Assembly (NCBI GenBank): GCA_019120395.1
Contig: DWVD01000079.1
Span: forward strand, 1 to 64,000
Length of the DNA: 64,000 nt
DNA from: Candidatus Gemmiger faecigallinarum
Lineage (GTDB): Bacteria > Bacillota > Clostridia > Oscillospirales > Ruminococcaceae
Direction: 5' to 3'
In this document: positions 8,137 to 17,802 of the stretch, in pieces
How the letters are laid out: every line of letters starts with the position of its first letter
How positions within the stretch are numbered: position 1 is the stretch's first letter
The notes under the pieces: generated by a model
Told to the model about the DNA's origin: nothing
The model's database searches: none
The model's input: the letters and a program-made list of their open reading frames with translations, nothing else
Position numbers and translations under genes: made by a program

Positions 8137-9639
8137 TCAGTTGGTGGCCGAATTCTTCAAAATGACGTCGTGGCTGCCGCCCTCGACGATGCTGGTGGAG
8201 GAGACGACCGTCAGGCGGGCTTTCTGCTGCAGCTCCTCAATGCTCAGCGCGCCGCAGTTGCACATGGTGCTGCGCACCTTGTACAGCGTGGTCTGCACGC
8301 CGTCCGCCAGCGGGCCGGCGTACGGTACGTAGCTGTCCACGCCTTCCTCAAAGCTCAGCTTCTGTGCGCCGCCCAGGTCGTACCGCTGCCAGTTGCGGGC
8401 GCGGTTGGAGCCTTCGCCCCAATATTCCTTGACGTAATTGCCGCCCACGCGCAGCTTGTTGGTCGGGCTTTCGTCAAAGCGGGCAAAATAGCGGCCCAGC
8501 ATCACAAAATCCGCGCCCATGGCCAGCGCCAGAGTGATGTGGTAATCCTGAACGATGCCGCCGTCCGAGCAGATGGGCACATAGATACCGGTCTGCTCGT
8601 AGTATTCGTCGCGGGCTTTGGCCACCTCGATGACCGCCGTGGTCTGGCCGCGGCCGATGCCCTTGGTCTCGCGGGTGATGCAGATGGAACCGCCGCCGAT
8701 GCCGATCTTGACAAAATCAGCGCCGGCCTTGGCCAGGAACAAAAAGCCTTCGCGGTCGACCACATTGCCCGCGCCGACCTTGACCTTGTCGCCGTAGCGT
8801 TCCCGGATCCAGCTGAGCGTGCGGGCCTGCCATTCCGAGAAGCCCTCGGAGGAGTCGATGCACAGCACATCCACGCCGGCATCCACCAGCGCGGGCACGC
8901 GCTCGGCATAATCGCGGGTGTTGATGCCGGCGCCCACCACATAGCTCTTGTTGGCGTCCAGCAGCTCGTTGACGTTCTCCTTGTGGCTGTCGTAGTCCTT
9001 GCGGAACACCATGTACTGCAGGCGGCCCTGCTCGTCGATCAGGGGCAGAGTGTTGATCTTATTGTCCCAGATGATGTCGTTGCAGTCGTGCAGGCTGGTG
9101 GTAGCGGGGGCGGTCACCAGCTTCTCGATGGGGGTCATGAACTCGGTGACCTTCATCTCGCGGCTCATGCGGGACAGGCGGTAGTCGCGGGATGCCACCA
9201 GGCCCAGCAGCTTGCCGTGGGCGCTGCCGTCGTCGGTAATGGCGACGGTGGAATGGCCGGTGCGGACTTTCAGGTCCAGCACGTCGGCCAGGGTAGCCTC
9301 CGGCGGCAGGTTGGAGTCAGAAGTGACAAAGCCCTTCTTGTATGCCTTGACACGGCGGATCATGTCGGCTTCCGACTGGATGCTCTGGGAGCCGTAAATG
9401 AAGGAGATACCGCCCTGCTTGGCCAGCGCAATGGCCAGATTCTCGCCGGAAACCGACTGCATGATGGCCGACACCATGGGGATGTTCATGGACAGGGGGC
9501 ATTCTTCCTGCCCCTTGCGGTATTTGACCAGCGGGGTCCGCAGACTGACGCGGTCGGGGATACACTCGGAAGAAGAATAACCGGGAACCAGAAGATATTC
9601 GCCAAAGGTGCGGGAAGGCTCGCTGAAATAGTATGCCAT
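8137..9639 (-). CDS. guaB: IMP dehydrogenase
   Basis: 500 aa from ATG 9639, with GGAGAAG upstream. It oxidises IMP to XMP, the committed step to GMP. TIM barrel with two inserted CBS domains at about residues 110-220 ([20 protein letters not shown]). The NAD/IMP loop and catalytic Cys are seen in [11 protein letters not shown], followed by [17 protein letters not shown] and the [24 protein letters not shown] phosphate site. Of the longer clostridial GuaB type. Its own promoter lies about 80 nt upstream; no purine riboswitch is visible in the leader. Confidence 0.95.
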   Translation of the reverse strand: MAYYFSEPSRTFGEYLLVPGYSSSECIPDRVSLRTPLVKYRKGQEECPLSMNIPMVSAIMQSVSGENLAIALAKQGGISFIYGSQSIQSEADMIRRVKAYKKGFVTSDSNLPPEATLADVLDLKVRTGHSTVAITDDGSAHGKLLGLVASRDYRLSRMSREMKVTEFMTPIEKLVTAPATTSLHDCNDIIWDNKINTLPLIDEQGRLQYMVFRKDYDSHKENVNELLDANKSYVVGAGINTRDYAERVPALVDAGVDVLCIDSSEGFSEWQARTLSWIRERYGDKVKVGAGNVVDREGFLFLAKAGADFVKIGIGGGSICITRETKGIGRGQTTAVIEVAKARDEYYEQTGIYVPICSDGGIVQDYHITLALAMGADFVMLGRYFARFDESPTNKLRVGGNYVKEYWGEGSNRARNWQRYDLGGAQKLSFEEGVDSYVPYAGPLADGVQTTLYKVRSTMCNCGALSIEELQQKARLTVVSSTSIVEGGSHDVILKNSATN

Positions 9640-9717
9640 TTGCTTCTCCTTTTCTTTGTTGCGCCCGGCCGCCTGGGCAGGCAGTTTATCAGGCTGTGAA
9701 CATTCTGTTTAACGATG

Positions 9718-9746
9718 ATTGTACCATATCCGCGGACAAAACACAA
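9718..9746 (-). promoter_or_regulatory. Proximal promoter of guaB
   Basis: TTGTGT, 17-nt spacer, TACAAT on the minus strand, 79 nt before the ATG. Confidence 0.65.
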
Positions 9747-9885
9747 AATTTTCGGGTGTAGAATCTTTTTTCGAAACCTGTCAAGAAAGTTGTGGAAATT
9801 GCCGTATCCCGTACAGAGAAAGTCATACTTCCCTGCTCTTTTTTCGCTGCTGACGCAAGGCGCTGCCCTCAAAAGCCAAAGACAA

Positions 9886-9968
9886 GGCGAAACCCCCGCC
9901 TGAGGGAAAGGCGGGGGTTTCAGAAAGGAGGAGAAGAACACATGAAAAAGTGGTTGTAATTAACTTGC
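9886..9968 (-). ncRNA. Candidate small RNA with an anti-Shine-Dalgarno sequence
   Basis: A perfect minus-strand promoter would start transcription near 9968. The next about 45 nt are pyrimidine-rich and contain CCTCCTTTCT, identical to the 3' end of 16S rRNA. A perfect 12-bp hairpin GAAACCCCCGCC/GGCGGGGGTTTC follows (9889-9921), whose base provides the T-run, then GCCTTGTCTTT. This is the layout of a short riboregulator that pairs with ribosome sites. Alternatively it is a far-upstream guaB leader. No protein-coding support. Inference only. Confidence 0.4.
9942..9959 (+). other. 5-codon ORF MKKWL behind a strong ribosome site
   Basis: AAAGGAGGAGAAGAACAC precedes ATGAAAAAGTGGTTGTAA. This is opposite the candidate small RNA; the ribosome site is simply the complement of its CCTCCTTTCT. 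It could be a leader peptide, but no downstream gene lies on this strand (the next + strand gene starts at 17150), so I favour the minus-strand reading. Confidence 0.25.
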
Positions 9969-9974
9969 AACTAA

Positions 9975-10003
9975 ATTGTAACCCTTTTGACACCGTTTGT
10001 CAA
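9975..10003 (-). promoter_or_regulatory. Perfect sigma-A promoter with overlapping inverted repeat
   Basis: TTGACA, 17-nt spacer, TACAAT on the minus strand. The -35 is the left arm of TTGACA-AACGG-TGTCAA, a perfect 6-bp dyad that could be an operator. Confidence 0.75.
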
Positions 10004-10086
10004 GGGGAATTTGTAAAAAAGTTGTAACTCTTTTTTCACTTTTTGCTCTTTCTCTCCCTTGTTCCGGGTATGGCGGCCCTTCGCGC

Positions 10087-10845
10087 TCAGCGGGCTTCCA
10101 GTTCGGCGCGGGGGCGCAGCGTCAGGTTGACCTCAAACAGGCAGGCGTCCTTCCGCCAGCCGGCAAAGTACCATTTGTTTTCTTCCAGCCGGCCGCGGCG
10201 CAGCACAAAGCTGTCCCCCAGGGGGACCTCGATGTGGTAATAAATGACCAGGTCCTCCACCGCATGGGTCTGCAGCAGTTCCAGCGGCAGCGCGTCCATC
10301 ACGATATCCACATACCGGCTGTTGTTCAGGTGGCCGTTCATATCGCAGCGGGAATAGGTCGCGGTGCAGGCGCCGGCCTCCTCGGTCGTCTCGGCCTTTT
10401 TCAGCCGCATAGGCAGCGAACGGGGCAGGCTTTCCTCGGCCCAGGGGCCGTCCAGCTCCGGCGGGCGGGTGCGCAGGATGGTGCGCTTGTCCAGGTCCAC
10501 CAGCACCCAGCGGCTGTCGATAAAGGCAAGCTCGGTGCCGTTGGAATCGTAGACCGTGTACAGCCGCTTGTTGACGGCATGGCGCATCCGCTCCGGCGCG
10601 GTGATCATCGTCAGCTTCTCGTCCACGTGGGGCATGTGCGAAATGTGCAGCGCCTGCCGCGCCAGCAGAAAGGCGGTGTTGGTTTTGGCGTAGGTCTCGT
10701 CGGTGATGCCCATCACCGCGCACTGGGTGTTGGCCACCTGCTGGGCGTAGCGGAACAGGCTGCCGGGCTGGATGTTGCCCAGATAGTCGCCGTCGTGGCG
10801 GTAGACAAAAAAGTCCTCGCGGTACTCATAGGGTCTCAATTCCAC
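10087..10845 (-). CDS. Acyl-ACP thioesterase (FatA/FatB-like)
   Basis: 252 aa from GTG 10845, 7 nt after GGGGAG. Double hot-dog protein of the bacterial PF01643 family: FFVYRHDGDYLGNIQPGSLFRYAQQ begins the first hot-dog, and TYSRCDMNGHLNNSRYVD carries the Asn/His active-site segment of the second. It would release free fatty acids from acyl-ACP in the cytosol and so limit or tune chain length. Last gene of the lon-engB-methyltransferase-hslO run, 32 nt behind hslO. Confidence 0.87.
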   Translation of the reverse strand: MELRPYEYREDFFVYRHDGDYLGNIQPGSLFRYAQQVANTQCAVMGITDETYAKTNTAFLLARQALHISHMPHVDEKLTMITAPERMRHAVNKRLYTVYDSNGTELAFIDSRWVLVDLDKRTILRTRPPELDGPWAEESLPRSLPMRLKKAETTEEAGACTATYSRCDMNGHLNNSRYVDIVMDALPLELLQTHAVEDLVIYYHIEVPLGDSFVLRRGRLEENKWYFAGWRKDACLFEVNLTLRPRAELEAR

Positions 10846-10877
10846 AGTTGCTCTCCCCTTTCTCTTCCGCGGTGCAT

Positions 10878-11822
10878 TTATTCCTGCGCATCCTGCGGCG
10901 CGCCGTCCCCGTCACCGGGCTGCTGTTCCGGCGCGGGCCAGTCTGCCAGCAGCTCGTTCAGGTCGATATGGTACTTTTTGTCGCAGAACTGGCAGTTGAC
11001 CTCGGCAATGGGGTCCTCGGCGCGCAGATTCTCCACTTCCTTGCGGCCCAGGCTGTACAGCATCCTCTTGACCCGGTCCTCGCTGCAGTCGCAGAGGTAA
11101 GCCACGTGCTCGCTGTCCAGGATCTCCGGCGCAAAGCCGTCCAGCGCCAGATCCAGCATATCGCGGATGCTCTTTCCCTCGGCCAGCATGGCGGTGACGG
11201 CAGGCATGGCCTTGATGTTGGCTTCCAGCCGGTCGATCTCGTCGTCAGTGGCGCCGGGCAGCAGCTGGACGATGAACCCGCCCGCACACTGCACGGTCAG
11301 GTCCTGGTTGACCAGCACGCCCAACGCGCAGACGGTGGGCACCTGCTCGCTGATGGCAAAGTAACGGGTGACGTCCTCGGCGATCTCGCCAGAGACCAGC
11401 GGCACCTGGCCGATGTAAGGCTCCCGCATCCCCAAATCGCGGATGACGTCCAGCGTGCCGTCGCGCCCCACCGCGCCGCCCACATCCAGGTGGCCGTCGG
11501 CGCGGGGCGGAAGCTCCACCACCGGGTTCTGCACATAGCCCTTGACGTTGCCGCTGCCGTCCGAGACGGCCAGCAGCCGGCCGGCGGGGCCGCCGCCCTT
11601 GATCTGCAGCGTGATGGAATCCTGCCGGCTTTTCAGCATCATGCCCATCATCGAGGCGGCGGTCAGCAGGCGGCCCAGCGCGGCCGTGGTGACGGCGCTG
11701 GTCTTATGGAACTGCTCGGCCTGACGGACGATCTCGGTGGAATCGACGCCGTAAAACACGACGCCGCCATTTTCCGAGATGCCCCGCAGCAGGTTGGGGG
11801 TCTGGTTCATTTCTTCAGTCAT
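10878..11822 (-). CDS. hslO: Redox-regulated chaperone Hsp33
   Basis: 314 aa from ATG 11822, behind AGGAGGAAACAGT, overlapping the methyltransferase stop by 4 nt (ATGA). The body has the usual LLRGISENGGVVFYGVDST, KSRQDSITLQIKGGGPAG and GGFIVQLLPGAT. The C-terminal redox zinc switch is complete: CDC and CQFC. Oxidation of these cysteines would release zinc and turn on holdase activity. The last about 20 residues (PEQQPGDGDGAPQDAQE) are an acidic tail beyond the usual end. Confidence 0.94.
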   Translation of the reverse strand: MTEEMNQTPNLLRGISENGGVVFYGVDSTEIVRQAEQFHKTSAVTTAALGRLLTAASMMGMMLKSRQDSITLQIKGGGPAGRLLAVSDGSGNVKGYVQNPVVELPPRADGHLDVGGAVGRDGTLDVIRDLGMREPYIGQVPLVSGEIAEDVTRYFAISEQVPTVCALGVLVNQDLTVQCAGGFIVQLLPGATDDEIDRLEANIKAMPAVTAMLAEGKSIRDMLDLALDGFAPEILDSEHVAYLCDCSEDRVKRMLYSLGRKEVENLRAEDPIAEVNCQFCDKKYHIDLNELLADWPAPEQQPGDGDGAPQDAQE

Positions 11823-12580
11823 ACTGTTTCCTCCTGCGTGTAACGCTTGACGGCGGTGAAGATCCACCGCTGGCTGTCCGGCCGCACCGGACCGAAAGCC
11901 TCGCCGTCCGAAACTTTTACCAGGGTAAACCCGTAGCGGTCCAGCGCGGTGCGGACCGTTTCCATCGAGTAGCTGTATTCCCGCAGCGATTCTCTCACCA
12001 CCTGGCCGGAGGGCAGGTCGGTGATGGTCAGCTGCATATCCACCCAGCCGGCCGGGTCATAGTGGTTCTGCCAGTCGCAGCGGGCGTCGGGCGCCTCGAT
12101 GGTATAGGCGTTGTCGCCCAGCACCCGCTCGTGCTTGTAAGGGGTGTTCAGGTCAAACAGGAACACCCCGCCCTTTTCCATGAAAAAGGCGGCCTGCCGG
12201 ACCGCCTTTTCAAACTGCTGGATGGGACCGATGTGGTTGAAGGTGTCAAAGGTTGACACCGCAGCCCGAATGGTGCCGTACAGCTCCATGGACAGGATAT
12301 CCTGGCAGAGCAGCAGCACTTTGCCGGAAATCCCCAGCTCGTCCGCTTTCTCGCGGAAGACGCTGAGCATCTCCGGCGAGCGGTCGATGCCGATCACGTC
12401 ATAGCCCGCCTGGCTGAGCATCAGCGTCAAGTCGCCGGTGCCGCAGCCCAGGTCGGCCAGCAGGCCGTCGGCGACGCCGTTGGCTGTCAGCTCGCCGTGG
12501 ACATAATCAAACAGCGCCTGGTAATCGGCTTCGCCGTTGAACTCGTCGTAAAACCAGGCAAATTCTCCGTATGCCGCCAT
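11819..12580 (-). CDS. Class I SAM-dependent methyltransferase
   Basis: 253 aa from ATG 12580, with GGAGGCG upstream. Rossmann-fold SAM site: motif I LADLGCGTGDLTLMLSQ near residues 41-57, motif II YDVIGIDRSPEML, then STFDTFNHI and GGVFLFDLNTPYK. The family (methyltransf_11/25-like, YxbB/PrmC-unrelated) acts on unknown small or macromolecular substrates. It starts 1 nt after engB and overlaps hslO, so all three are translated as one unit. Confidence 0.85.
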   Translation of the reverse strand: MAAYGEFAWFYDEFNGEADYQALFDYVHGELTANGVADGLLADLGCGTGDLTLMLSQAGYDVIGIDRSPEMLSVFREKADELGISGKVLLLCQDILSMELYGTIRAAVSTFDTFNHIGPIQQFEKAVRQAAFFMEKGGVFLFDLNTPYKHERVLGDNAYTIEAPDARCDWQNHYDPAGWVDMQLTITDLPSGQVVRESLREYSYSMETVRTALDRYGFTLVKVSDGEAFGPVRPDSQRWIFTAVKRYTQEETV

Positions 12581-12581
12581 A

Positions 12582-13175
12582 TCACGCCTCCGGCTGTTCC
12601 AGGCAGGCAGCCAGGCAGGCCTGCAGTTCCTCGATGCCCAGCCCCTTCTCGGCGCTGGTCAGAAAGACCTTTTGGCAGCCGTAAGGTTCCAGCAGCGCGG
12701 CAAACTCCGCCATGGCGGCCTGCTGCTGGGTCTTTTTCAGCTTGTCCGCCTTGGTCAGCGCAGCCACAAAGGGGATCTTGTGGTAATGCAGGTATTCCAG
12801 CATCTGCACGTCGTCGGCGCTGGGGGCATGGCGGCTGTCCAGCAGCTGCACCAGCAGCGTGGTGCGGCGCTCGGCTTCAAAATAGCTGTTGATCAGCTCG
12901 TCCCAGCGGCGGCGCTCGGCGTTGGATACCTTGGCGTAGCCGTAGCCCGGCAGGTCCACAAAGTAGACGGTATCCACGCGGTAAAAATTGATGGTGGCCG
13001 TTTTGCCCGGCGTCGCGCTGACACGGGCCAGGTTCTTGCGCTGGCACAGCCGGTTGATCAGGCTGGACTTGCCCACATTGGACCTGCCGGAAAATACAAA
13101 CTCCGGCCGGTCGCTGGCAGGCAGCTGGCTGGAAAGGCCGTAGGATGCCTGAAAGTCGCTCAGATGAAAATTCAT
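12582..13175 (-). CDS. engB: Ribosome-biogenesis GTPase EngB (YsxC/YihA)
   Basis: 197 aa from ATG 13175, behind GAGGAGAAC. Small GTPase needed for late 50S assembly. G1 [10 protein letters not shown] at about 30, G2 region ATPGKT, G3 [11 protein letters not shown]4 TKAD, and G5 TSAEKG are all intact. Length is normal. It follows lon by 31 nt; the lon-engB order is the common one in Firmicutes. Confidence 0.95.
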   Translation of the reverse strand: MNFHLSDFQASYGLSSQLPASDRPEFVFSGRSNVGKSSLINRLCQRKNLARVSATPGKTATINFYRVDTVYFVDLPGYGYAKVSNAERRRWDELINSYFEAERRTTLLVQLLDSRHAPSADDVQMLEYLHYHKIPFVAALTKADKLKKTQQQAAMAEFAALLEPYGCQKVFLTSAEKGLGIEELQACLAACLEQPEA

Positions 13176-13206
13176 GTTCTCCTCAAATCTTCTCCTGCCG
13201 GACCGC

Positions 13207-15666
13207 TCACATCACAGCGGCAGGCTCCTTGGCCGTATCCTTGGCGGGGACCGGCTCGGCGGCGATCAGCTGGGTGGCGGTGGGCACGGGATGGGTCTCC
13301 CGCGGGGTGGTGCGCGCCGGCTTGACCAGCGCCTCGCCCAGCACCTGGGACAGGTCGCCCACCGGCACAAAGCGCACAGCCTTTTTCACCTCGGCGTCCA
13401 CCTCGTGCAGGTCGCTGACGTTGTCCTTGGGGATCAGCACCTCGTGGATGCCTTCCCGGAAGGCGGCCATGCTCTTTTCCTTCAAACCGCCGATGGGCAG
13501 CACGTTGCCGTGCAGCGTGATCTCGCCGGTCATGGCCAGGTCGCAGCGCACCGGCACGCCGGACAGCGCCGAGATCAGCGCCGTGGTCAGCGTGACGCCG
13601 GCCGAAGGGCCGTCCTTGGGCACTGCGCCCTCGGGGGCGTGGATGTGGATGTCCGACGTTTTGATGCGGTCGGCCGGGATGTTGTACTCGTCGGCATGGA
13701 CGCGGGCGTAGGTCACAGCCAGATGGGCGCTCTCCTTCATCACGTCGCCCAGGCTGCCGGTCAGCTCGATCTTGCCGCTGCCCTGGGGGATGACCGCCAC
13801 TTCCACCGGCAGCATCTCGCCGCCCACGCTGGTCCAGGCCAGACCGTTGGCAATGCCCACCGCGTTTGCGCGGGAAATAAAGGAAGGCTTGACCTTCTCC
13901 GGCCCCAGCAACGTCTTGACCATGGCGGCCGAGACGCTGATCTTCTCCGCCTCGCCGGCGGCGATCTTTTTGGCGCATTTACGCAGCACGTTGGTGATGG
14001 TCCGCTCCAGGCTGCGCACGCCGGCCTCGCGGGTGTAGCCGTCGATGATCTCGTACAGCGCGCCGCTGGACAGCGTAACTTTGCCGGTCAGGCCGTTGTT
14101 TTTCAGCTGCTTGGGCAGCAGGTGCTTTTTGGCGATATTGAACTTTTCGGTACGGGTATAACTGGAAAGCTCGATCACATCCATACGGTCGTACAAAGGC
14201 GCCGGGATGGTGGACGCGTCGTTGGCCGTGGTGATAAACAGCACTTCGCTGAGATCGAACGGGATGTCCAGATAGTTGTCCTTGAACGTGCGGTTCTGCT
14301 CCGGATCCAGCACCTCCAGAAGCGCGCTGGAAGGGTCGCCCTTGTAATCGGCCGCCAGCTTGTCGATCTCGTCCAGCAGAATGACCGGGTTGGAGGACTT
14401 GGCCGTGGTCACCGCGCTGATGATACGGCCGGGCATAGCGCCGATATAGGTGCGGCGGTGGCCGCGGATCTCGGCTTCGTCATGGACGCCGCCCAGGCTC
14501 ATGCGGGCGAACTTGCGCCCCATGCACTCGGCGATGGAATGGGCGATGGACGTCTTGCCCACGCCCGGAGGGCCCACCAGGCAGATGATCTGCCCCTTTA
14601 CGTCGGTGTTCAGCTTGCGCACCGCCAGGATCTCCAGGATCCGTTCCTTGACCTTGTCCAGTCCGTAATGGTCGCGGTCCAGCACCTTGCGGGCATGCGC
14701 CTGATCCAGGTCGTCCCTGGTGGTGGTGTGCCACGGCAGCGCAAGGCAGGTATCCAGATAGCTGCGGACCACGCTGGTCTCCGCCGAGTTGCCCTGCATC
14801 CGGGCCAGGCGGTCGCATTCCTTCAGCAGTTTTTCCTCGCTCTCGGCATCCAGCTTGAGGTCAAGGATCTTCTGGCGATAGGTGTCGGCCTCGGCGCGGG
14901 TATCCTCGCTGTCGCCCAGCTCCTCGCTGATGGCGTGCATCTGCTCACGCAGGTAATACTCCCGCTGGCCCTTGTCCATCTGGACGTTGACCTTTTCGTC
15001 AATGTCCTTCTCGATGGCAAGTATATCGCACTCCCGGTGCAGCAGCACCAGCAGCTTTTCCAGCCGGCCCAGCAGGGTGGACTCGTTGAGCACCGCCTGC
15101 TTGTCCTGATATTTGAACAGCAGGTTGGCCGGCATATACTCGCTCAGGTACAGGGGGTTGTCCGACGAGAGGATGTTGTATACCACATCCTTCGAGATCT
15201 GCGGGCTGAAGCTGAGATATTCTTCAAAGCATTCTTTCAGGCTGCGCACCAGCGCCTCCACCTGGGCCTGCTTTTCGGTATTGATGCCGCGCACCGGGGC
15301 CGGCCGGACCGTGGCCTGCAAAAACTTGCCGCCGGATTCCAGCTCCATCAGGCGGGCGCGGCTTTTGCCCTCCACCAGCACTTTGACCAGCTCGTCCGAG
15401 ACGCGCAGCACCTGCTTGATCTCGGCCACAACGCCGTAGCTGTACAAATCCCGCAGCCCCGGCTCTTCCACATCCATTTCTCGCTGGGAGACCAGAAAGA
15501 TGCTGCTGTTGAGGTGCATGGCAGCCTCGATGGCCGCGATCGACTTGGTCCGTCCCACCTCAAAATGGACGATATTGTTGGGAAAGACCACCAGGCCGCG
15601 CAGCGCAATGGCCGGCAGATGCAGCACATTCGAGGCGATCTTTACCTTTACTTTCTTCTCAGGCAT
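13207..15666 (-). CDS. lon: ATP-dependent protease Lon
   Basis: 819 aa from ATG 15666, chosen over the upstream in-frame ATG because GGAGGGAAAAAGT lies between them. N-terminal substrate domain ([33 protein letters not shown]), AAA+ module with Walker [10 protein letters not shown] and Walker B VILLDEID, and a C-terminal peptidase with the Ser-Lys dyad ([18 protein letters not shown]). It degrades misfolded and regulatory proteins in the cytosol. Normal LonA length. The long + strand ORF of 844 aa across it is a GC-shadow. Confidence 0.97.
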   Translation of the reverse strand: MPEKKVKVKIASNVLHLPAIALRGLVVFPNNIVHFEVGRTKSIAAIEAAMHLNSSIFLVSQREMDVEEPGLRDLYSYGVVAEIKQVLRVSDELVKVLVEGKSRARLMELESGGKFLQATVRPAPVRGINTEKQAQVEALVRSLKECFEEYLSFSPQISKDVVYNILSSDNPLYLSEYMPANLLFKYQDKQAVLNESTLLGRLEKLLVLLHRECDILAIEKDIDEKVNVQMDKGQREYYLREQMHAISEELGDSEDTRAEADTYRQKILDLKLDAESEEKLLKECDRLARMQGNSAETSVVRSYLDTCLALPWHTTTRDDLDQAHARKVLDRDHYGLDKVKERILEILAVRKLNTDVKGQIICLVGPPGVGKTSIAHSIAECMGRKFARMSLGGVHDEAEIRGHRRTYIGAMPGRIISAVTTAKSSNPVILLDEIDKLAADYKGDPSSALLEVLDPEQNRTFKDNYLDIPFDLSEVLFITTANDASTIPAPLYDRMDVIELSSYTRTEKFNIAKKHLLPKQLKNNGLTGKVTLSSGALYEIIDGYTREAGVRSLERTITNVLRKCAKKIAAGEAEKISVSAAMVKTLLGPEKVKPSFISRANAVGIANGLAWTSVGGEMLPVEVAVIPQGSGKIELTGSLGDVMKESAHLAVTYARVHADEYNIPADRIKTSDIHIHAPEGAVPKDGPSAGVTLTTALISALSGVPVRCDLAMTGEITLHGNVLPIGGLKEKSMAAFREGIHEVLIPKDNVSDLHEVDAEVKKAVRFVPVGDLSQVLGEALVKPARTTPRETHPVPTATQLIAAEPVPAKDTAKEPAAVM

Positions 15667-15774
15667 ACTTTTTCCCTCCATTGGCCCGGCAGAAAATCTT
15701 TAAACTGACCGGACCGGTCTTGTACCAGCCTTCCGGCGGACGTCCTTATGCATCCGCATCGCCGGCAGGGCCGT

Positions 15775-16731
15775 TCAGCGCCGCACAAACGGCAGCTGGC
15801 CGGCTGCCAGTCCGGCAGGCAGCAGTACAGAAAGGTTTTTCTCGCAAACCCGGGCATGCAGCTCGGTGCGCGGCGCGCATTCGCCGTCCAGCGTAACGAT
15901 CAGCGGACGGCCGTCCAGCGTCTGCATCGAGACCTCCTTCACACGGCGAAAGGTCATATACGGGCGGAACTCCGCGCTTACCGTGTCGTCCGCCTGCAGA
16001 TGCCTGCCCACTTTATATTTGGCCAGGAAGCCGGGCATCCGGATGCGCGGCACCGGCTTGACCAGCACCACATCCAGCAGCCCGTCATCCAGCAGGGCGT
16101 GAGGACCGGCGGTATACCCGCCGCCATATACCCTGCCGTTGCAGATCGCGGTCATCATATAGTCGCCTTCCAGCACCGTATCGTCCAATTGAATGCGGAG
16201 CGGGTGCCCCAATGGGCTGAAGAACGCCTCGACAATGGACAGGCTGTACGCCATGCTGCCGCCGCACAACGGCAGACGCTTATACTTCGGGATCCCGTAA
16301 GCGACCTTGGCGTCCAGGCCTGCCGCGCAGATGGCCGCACTGTACCCGTATTCTGTATGGATGGTGTCGATTGGATAAGACGTGGCCGCCAGCTGCCCCG
16401 GAATATCCAGAAACGCTTCCTTCGGGCCGAAATTGCGCACGAAATCGTTGCCGCTGCCGCAGGGCACGCATCCGACGGAAAGGTTTGGATGCCCCACAGC
16501 CGCCTGCACCATTTCGTTGAACGTCCCATCCCCGCCGCAGGCATACAGGCAGACCGGCTCGCTGCTGTGTGCAAGCCGCTCCGTCAGCTCCCGCGCATGG
16601 CCGGGGTGGGTCGTTTCCATCACTTCGATCTCGTCCGCAGTGTCCGCGGCCGCTGCCAGAATGCGGGGACGCAGCGTTTCGGCCGGGTTTCTCGGCCCTG
16701 CCACAGGGTTGATCACAAATAGTCGTTTCAA
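15775..16731 (-). CDS. Diacylglycerol/lipid kinase of the YegS-BmrU family
   Basis: 318 aa from TTG 16731, with AGGGAT upstream. DAGK catalytic domain at residues 1-130 with FVINPVAG, the ATP motif CGGDGTFNEMVQ and PCGSGNDFVRNFG; the C-terminal domain has AICNGRVYGGGYTAGP and DDGLLDVVLVKPV. It would phosphorylate diacylglycerol or a related lipid at the membrane face. Ends 108 nt before lon on the same strand; no clear promoter separates them. Confidence 0.87.
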   Translation of the reverse strand: MKRLFVINPVAGPRNPAETLRPRILAAAADTADEIEVMETTHPGHARELTERLAHSSEPVCLYACGGDGTFNEMVQAAVGHPNLSVGCVPCGSGNDFVRNFGPKEAFLDIPGQLAATSYPIDTIHTEYGYSAAICAAGLDAKVAYGIPKYKRLPLCGGSMAYSLSIVEAFFSPLGHPLRIQLDDTVLEGDYMMTAICNGRVYGGGYTAGPHALLDDGLLDVVLVKPVPRIRMPGFLAKYKVGRHLQADDTVSAEFRPYMTFRRVKEVSMQTLDGRPLIVTLDGECAPRTELHARVCEKNLSVLLPAGLAAGQLPFVRR

Positions 16732-17149
16732 CAGTATCCCTGCTTCCCGCGCCTTCCCGGCACGCCAATGTTTGCGGTATTTTTATCCGTATGCCGCAGG
16801 GCACACTTATAAAAATACATGATACATTTTATCTGCTTTTTCAGCAAATGGCAAGCGGCTGGCGCAAGATGTTACAAATAAGACACAATATGAAGTCCCG
16901 TTCCCCGTTTTTTTGCAAAAAACGCCGTCTGCCGGGTCTTTTTTCATCCCCGGTCCGTTACCGGAGGCTGCAAGCCCCTCGCTCCGCGCCGGAAACGCCC
17001 GGGCATCTGCGCGCCGCCCGTTTCATGCACAATTCGGGAAAGTTGGGCGGTTCAAATCCCGCAGAAATTGTGTTATAATACATCTCATGGCCGCGGCCGC
17101 CGGGCCGGCGCGGCAAAAACGGCGATCCGCACAGGGAGGGCAGGAAACT
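16732..17149. other. Divergent intergenic region, lipid kinase / TetR regulator
   Basis: The left part is AT-rich around 16800-16870 and must hold the kinase promoter, but no clean pair of boxes is seen. The right part holds the TetR promoter. No RNA gene seen. Confidence 0.5.
17051..17079 (+). promoter_or_regulatory. Promoter of the TetR-family gene
   Basis: TTCAAA, 17-nt spacer, TATAAT with an extended TG-n -10; 70 nt before the start codon. Confidence 0.65.
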
Positions 17150-17743
17150 ATGGCCGGTTCGACCCAAACAAAAAATCTGCTGGCCAAAAGCCTGCAGGAA
17201 CTGATGCAGAGCCAGCCGCTGGAAAAGATCTCGATCAACGACATCGTCGAGCGGGCCGGCGTGGGGCGCAACACCTTTTATTACCACTTTGCCGACAAAT
17301 ACGATCTGGTCAACTGGACCTTCCAAAGCGGGATCATGCAGTTTCTTGCCCGGCGGGCAACACCGGACAACTGGCAGGCGATCGCCGTCGGCCTGGAGGA
17401 ATACTTCCGCGAAAACAAGACTTTTTATACAAACGCCCTGAGCTATACCGGACAAAACAACCTGCGCGATTATATCCAGGAGTTTCTGGCCGCAACGGTG
17501 ACCCAAAGGCTGCGGGACGTGCAGGCGGCCGGCGGCATAGAGCCTCTCAGCGACAAAGAGCTGCGTTTTGCCGGCAGGTTCCTGTCCGGCGCAGTCATGG
17601 GCATCCTGATCCCATGGGTGCGCGACGGAATGAAAGGCAGCATCACCGATTATGCCAGCTGCCTGCACATGCTGTGCACCCGTCCGATGGCAGAAACCGT
17701 GTTCGGCCTGTGCGACAGCTGCCCGCCGCCTGCGCAAACCTGA
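17150..17743 (+). CDS. TetR/AcrR-family transcriptional regulator
   Basis: 197 aa from ATG 17150, behind AGGGAGGGCAGG; the track ORF runs upstream through the promoter. The N-terminal helix-turn-helix is typical: SLQELMQSQPLEKISINDIVERAG then GVGRNTFYYHFADKYDLV. The C-terminal ligand domain (ALSYTGQNNLRDYIQEF, AGRFLSGAVMGILIPWVRDG) resembles the DhaS-like group of TetR proteins. No target gene is adjacent apart from the oppositely oriented unknown gene, from which it is separated by a two-way terminator. Confidence 0.87.
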   Translation: MAGSTQTKNLLAKSLQELMQSQPLEKISINDIVERAGVGRNTFYYHFADKYDLVNWTFQSGIMQFLARRATPDNWQAIAVGLEEYFRENKTFYTNALSYTGQNNLRDYIQEFLAATVTQRLRDVQAAGGIEPLSDKELRFAGRFLSGAVMGILIPWVRDGMKGSITDYASCLHMLCTRPMAETVFGLCDSCPPPAQT

Positions 17744-17751
17744 CAAATCGC

Positions 17752-17783
17752 AAAAAAGGAACCGCCATGGCGGTTCCTTTTTT
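17752..17783. terminator. Two-way terminator, TetR gene / unknown gene
   Basis: AAAAAAGGAACCGCC-AT-GGCGGTTCCTTTTTT is symmetric and serves both convergent genes. Confidence 0.85.
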
Positions 17784-17802
17784 CTTGATCTTACTATCTG
17801 TG

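Larger units (their letters stand above)
9640..10086. other. Gene-free region between guaB and the thioesterase gene
   Basis: Holds the guaB promoter, a strong 12-bp hairpin, a Shine-Dalgarno-like block with a 5-codon ORF on +, and a perfect promoter with an inverted repeat on minus. No protein gene is supported. Confidence 0.6.

Noticed and set aside
9640-9760. Purine riboswitch in front of guaB
   Set aside because: No conserved P1-P3 arms or loop sequences of that class are visible; only a promoter is present.
9942-9959. MKKWL mini-ORF as a leader peptide
   Set aside because: No + strand gene follows until 17150, and the opposite strand has the perfect promoter. Kept only as a low-confidence feature.
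9981-10003. CcpA cre site over the candidate small-RNA promoter
   Set aside because: The central spacing is one base too long for the cre consensus.
13174-15708. 844-aa + strand ORF across lon
   Set aside because: It lies fully antisense to a textbook Lon protease, has low-complexity Ala/Gly/Leu/His/Gln content and no ribosome site. GC-rich codon bias makes such shadows; the same holds for the long ORFs opposite guaB, mutS2, fhs and deoB.
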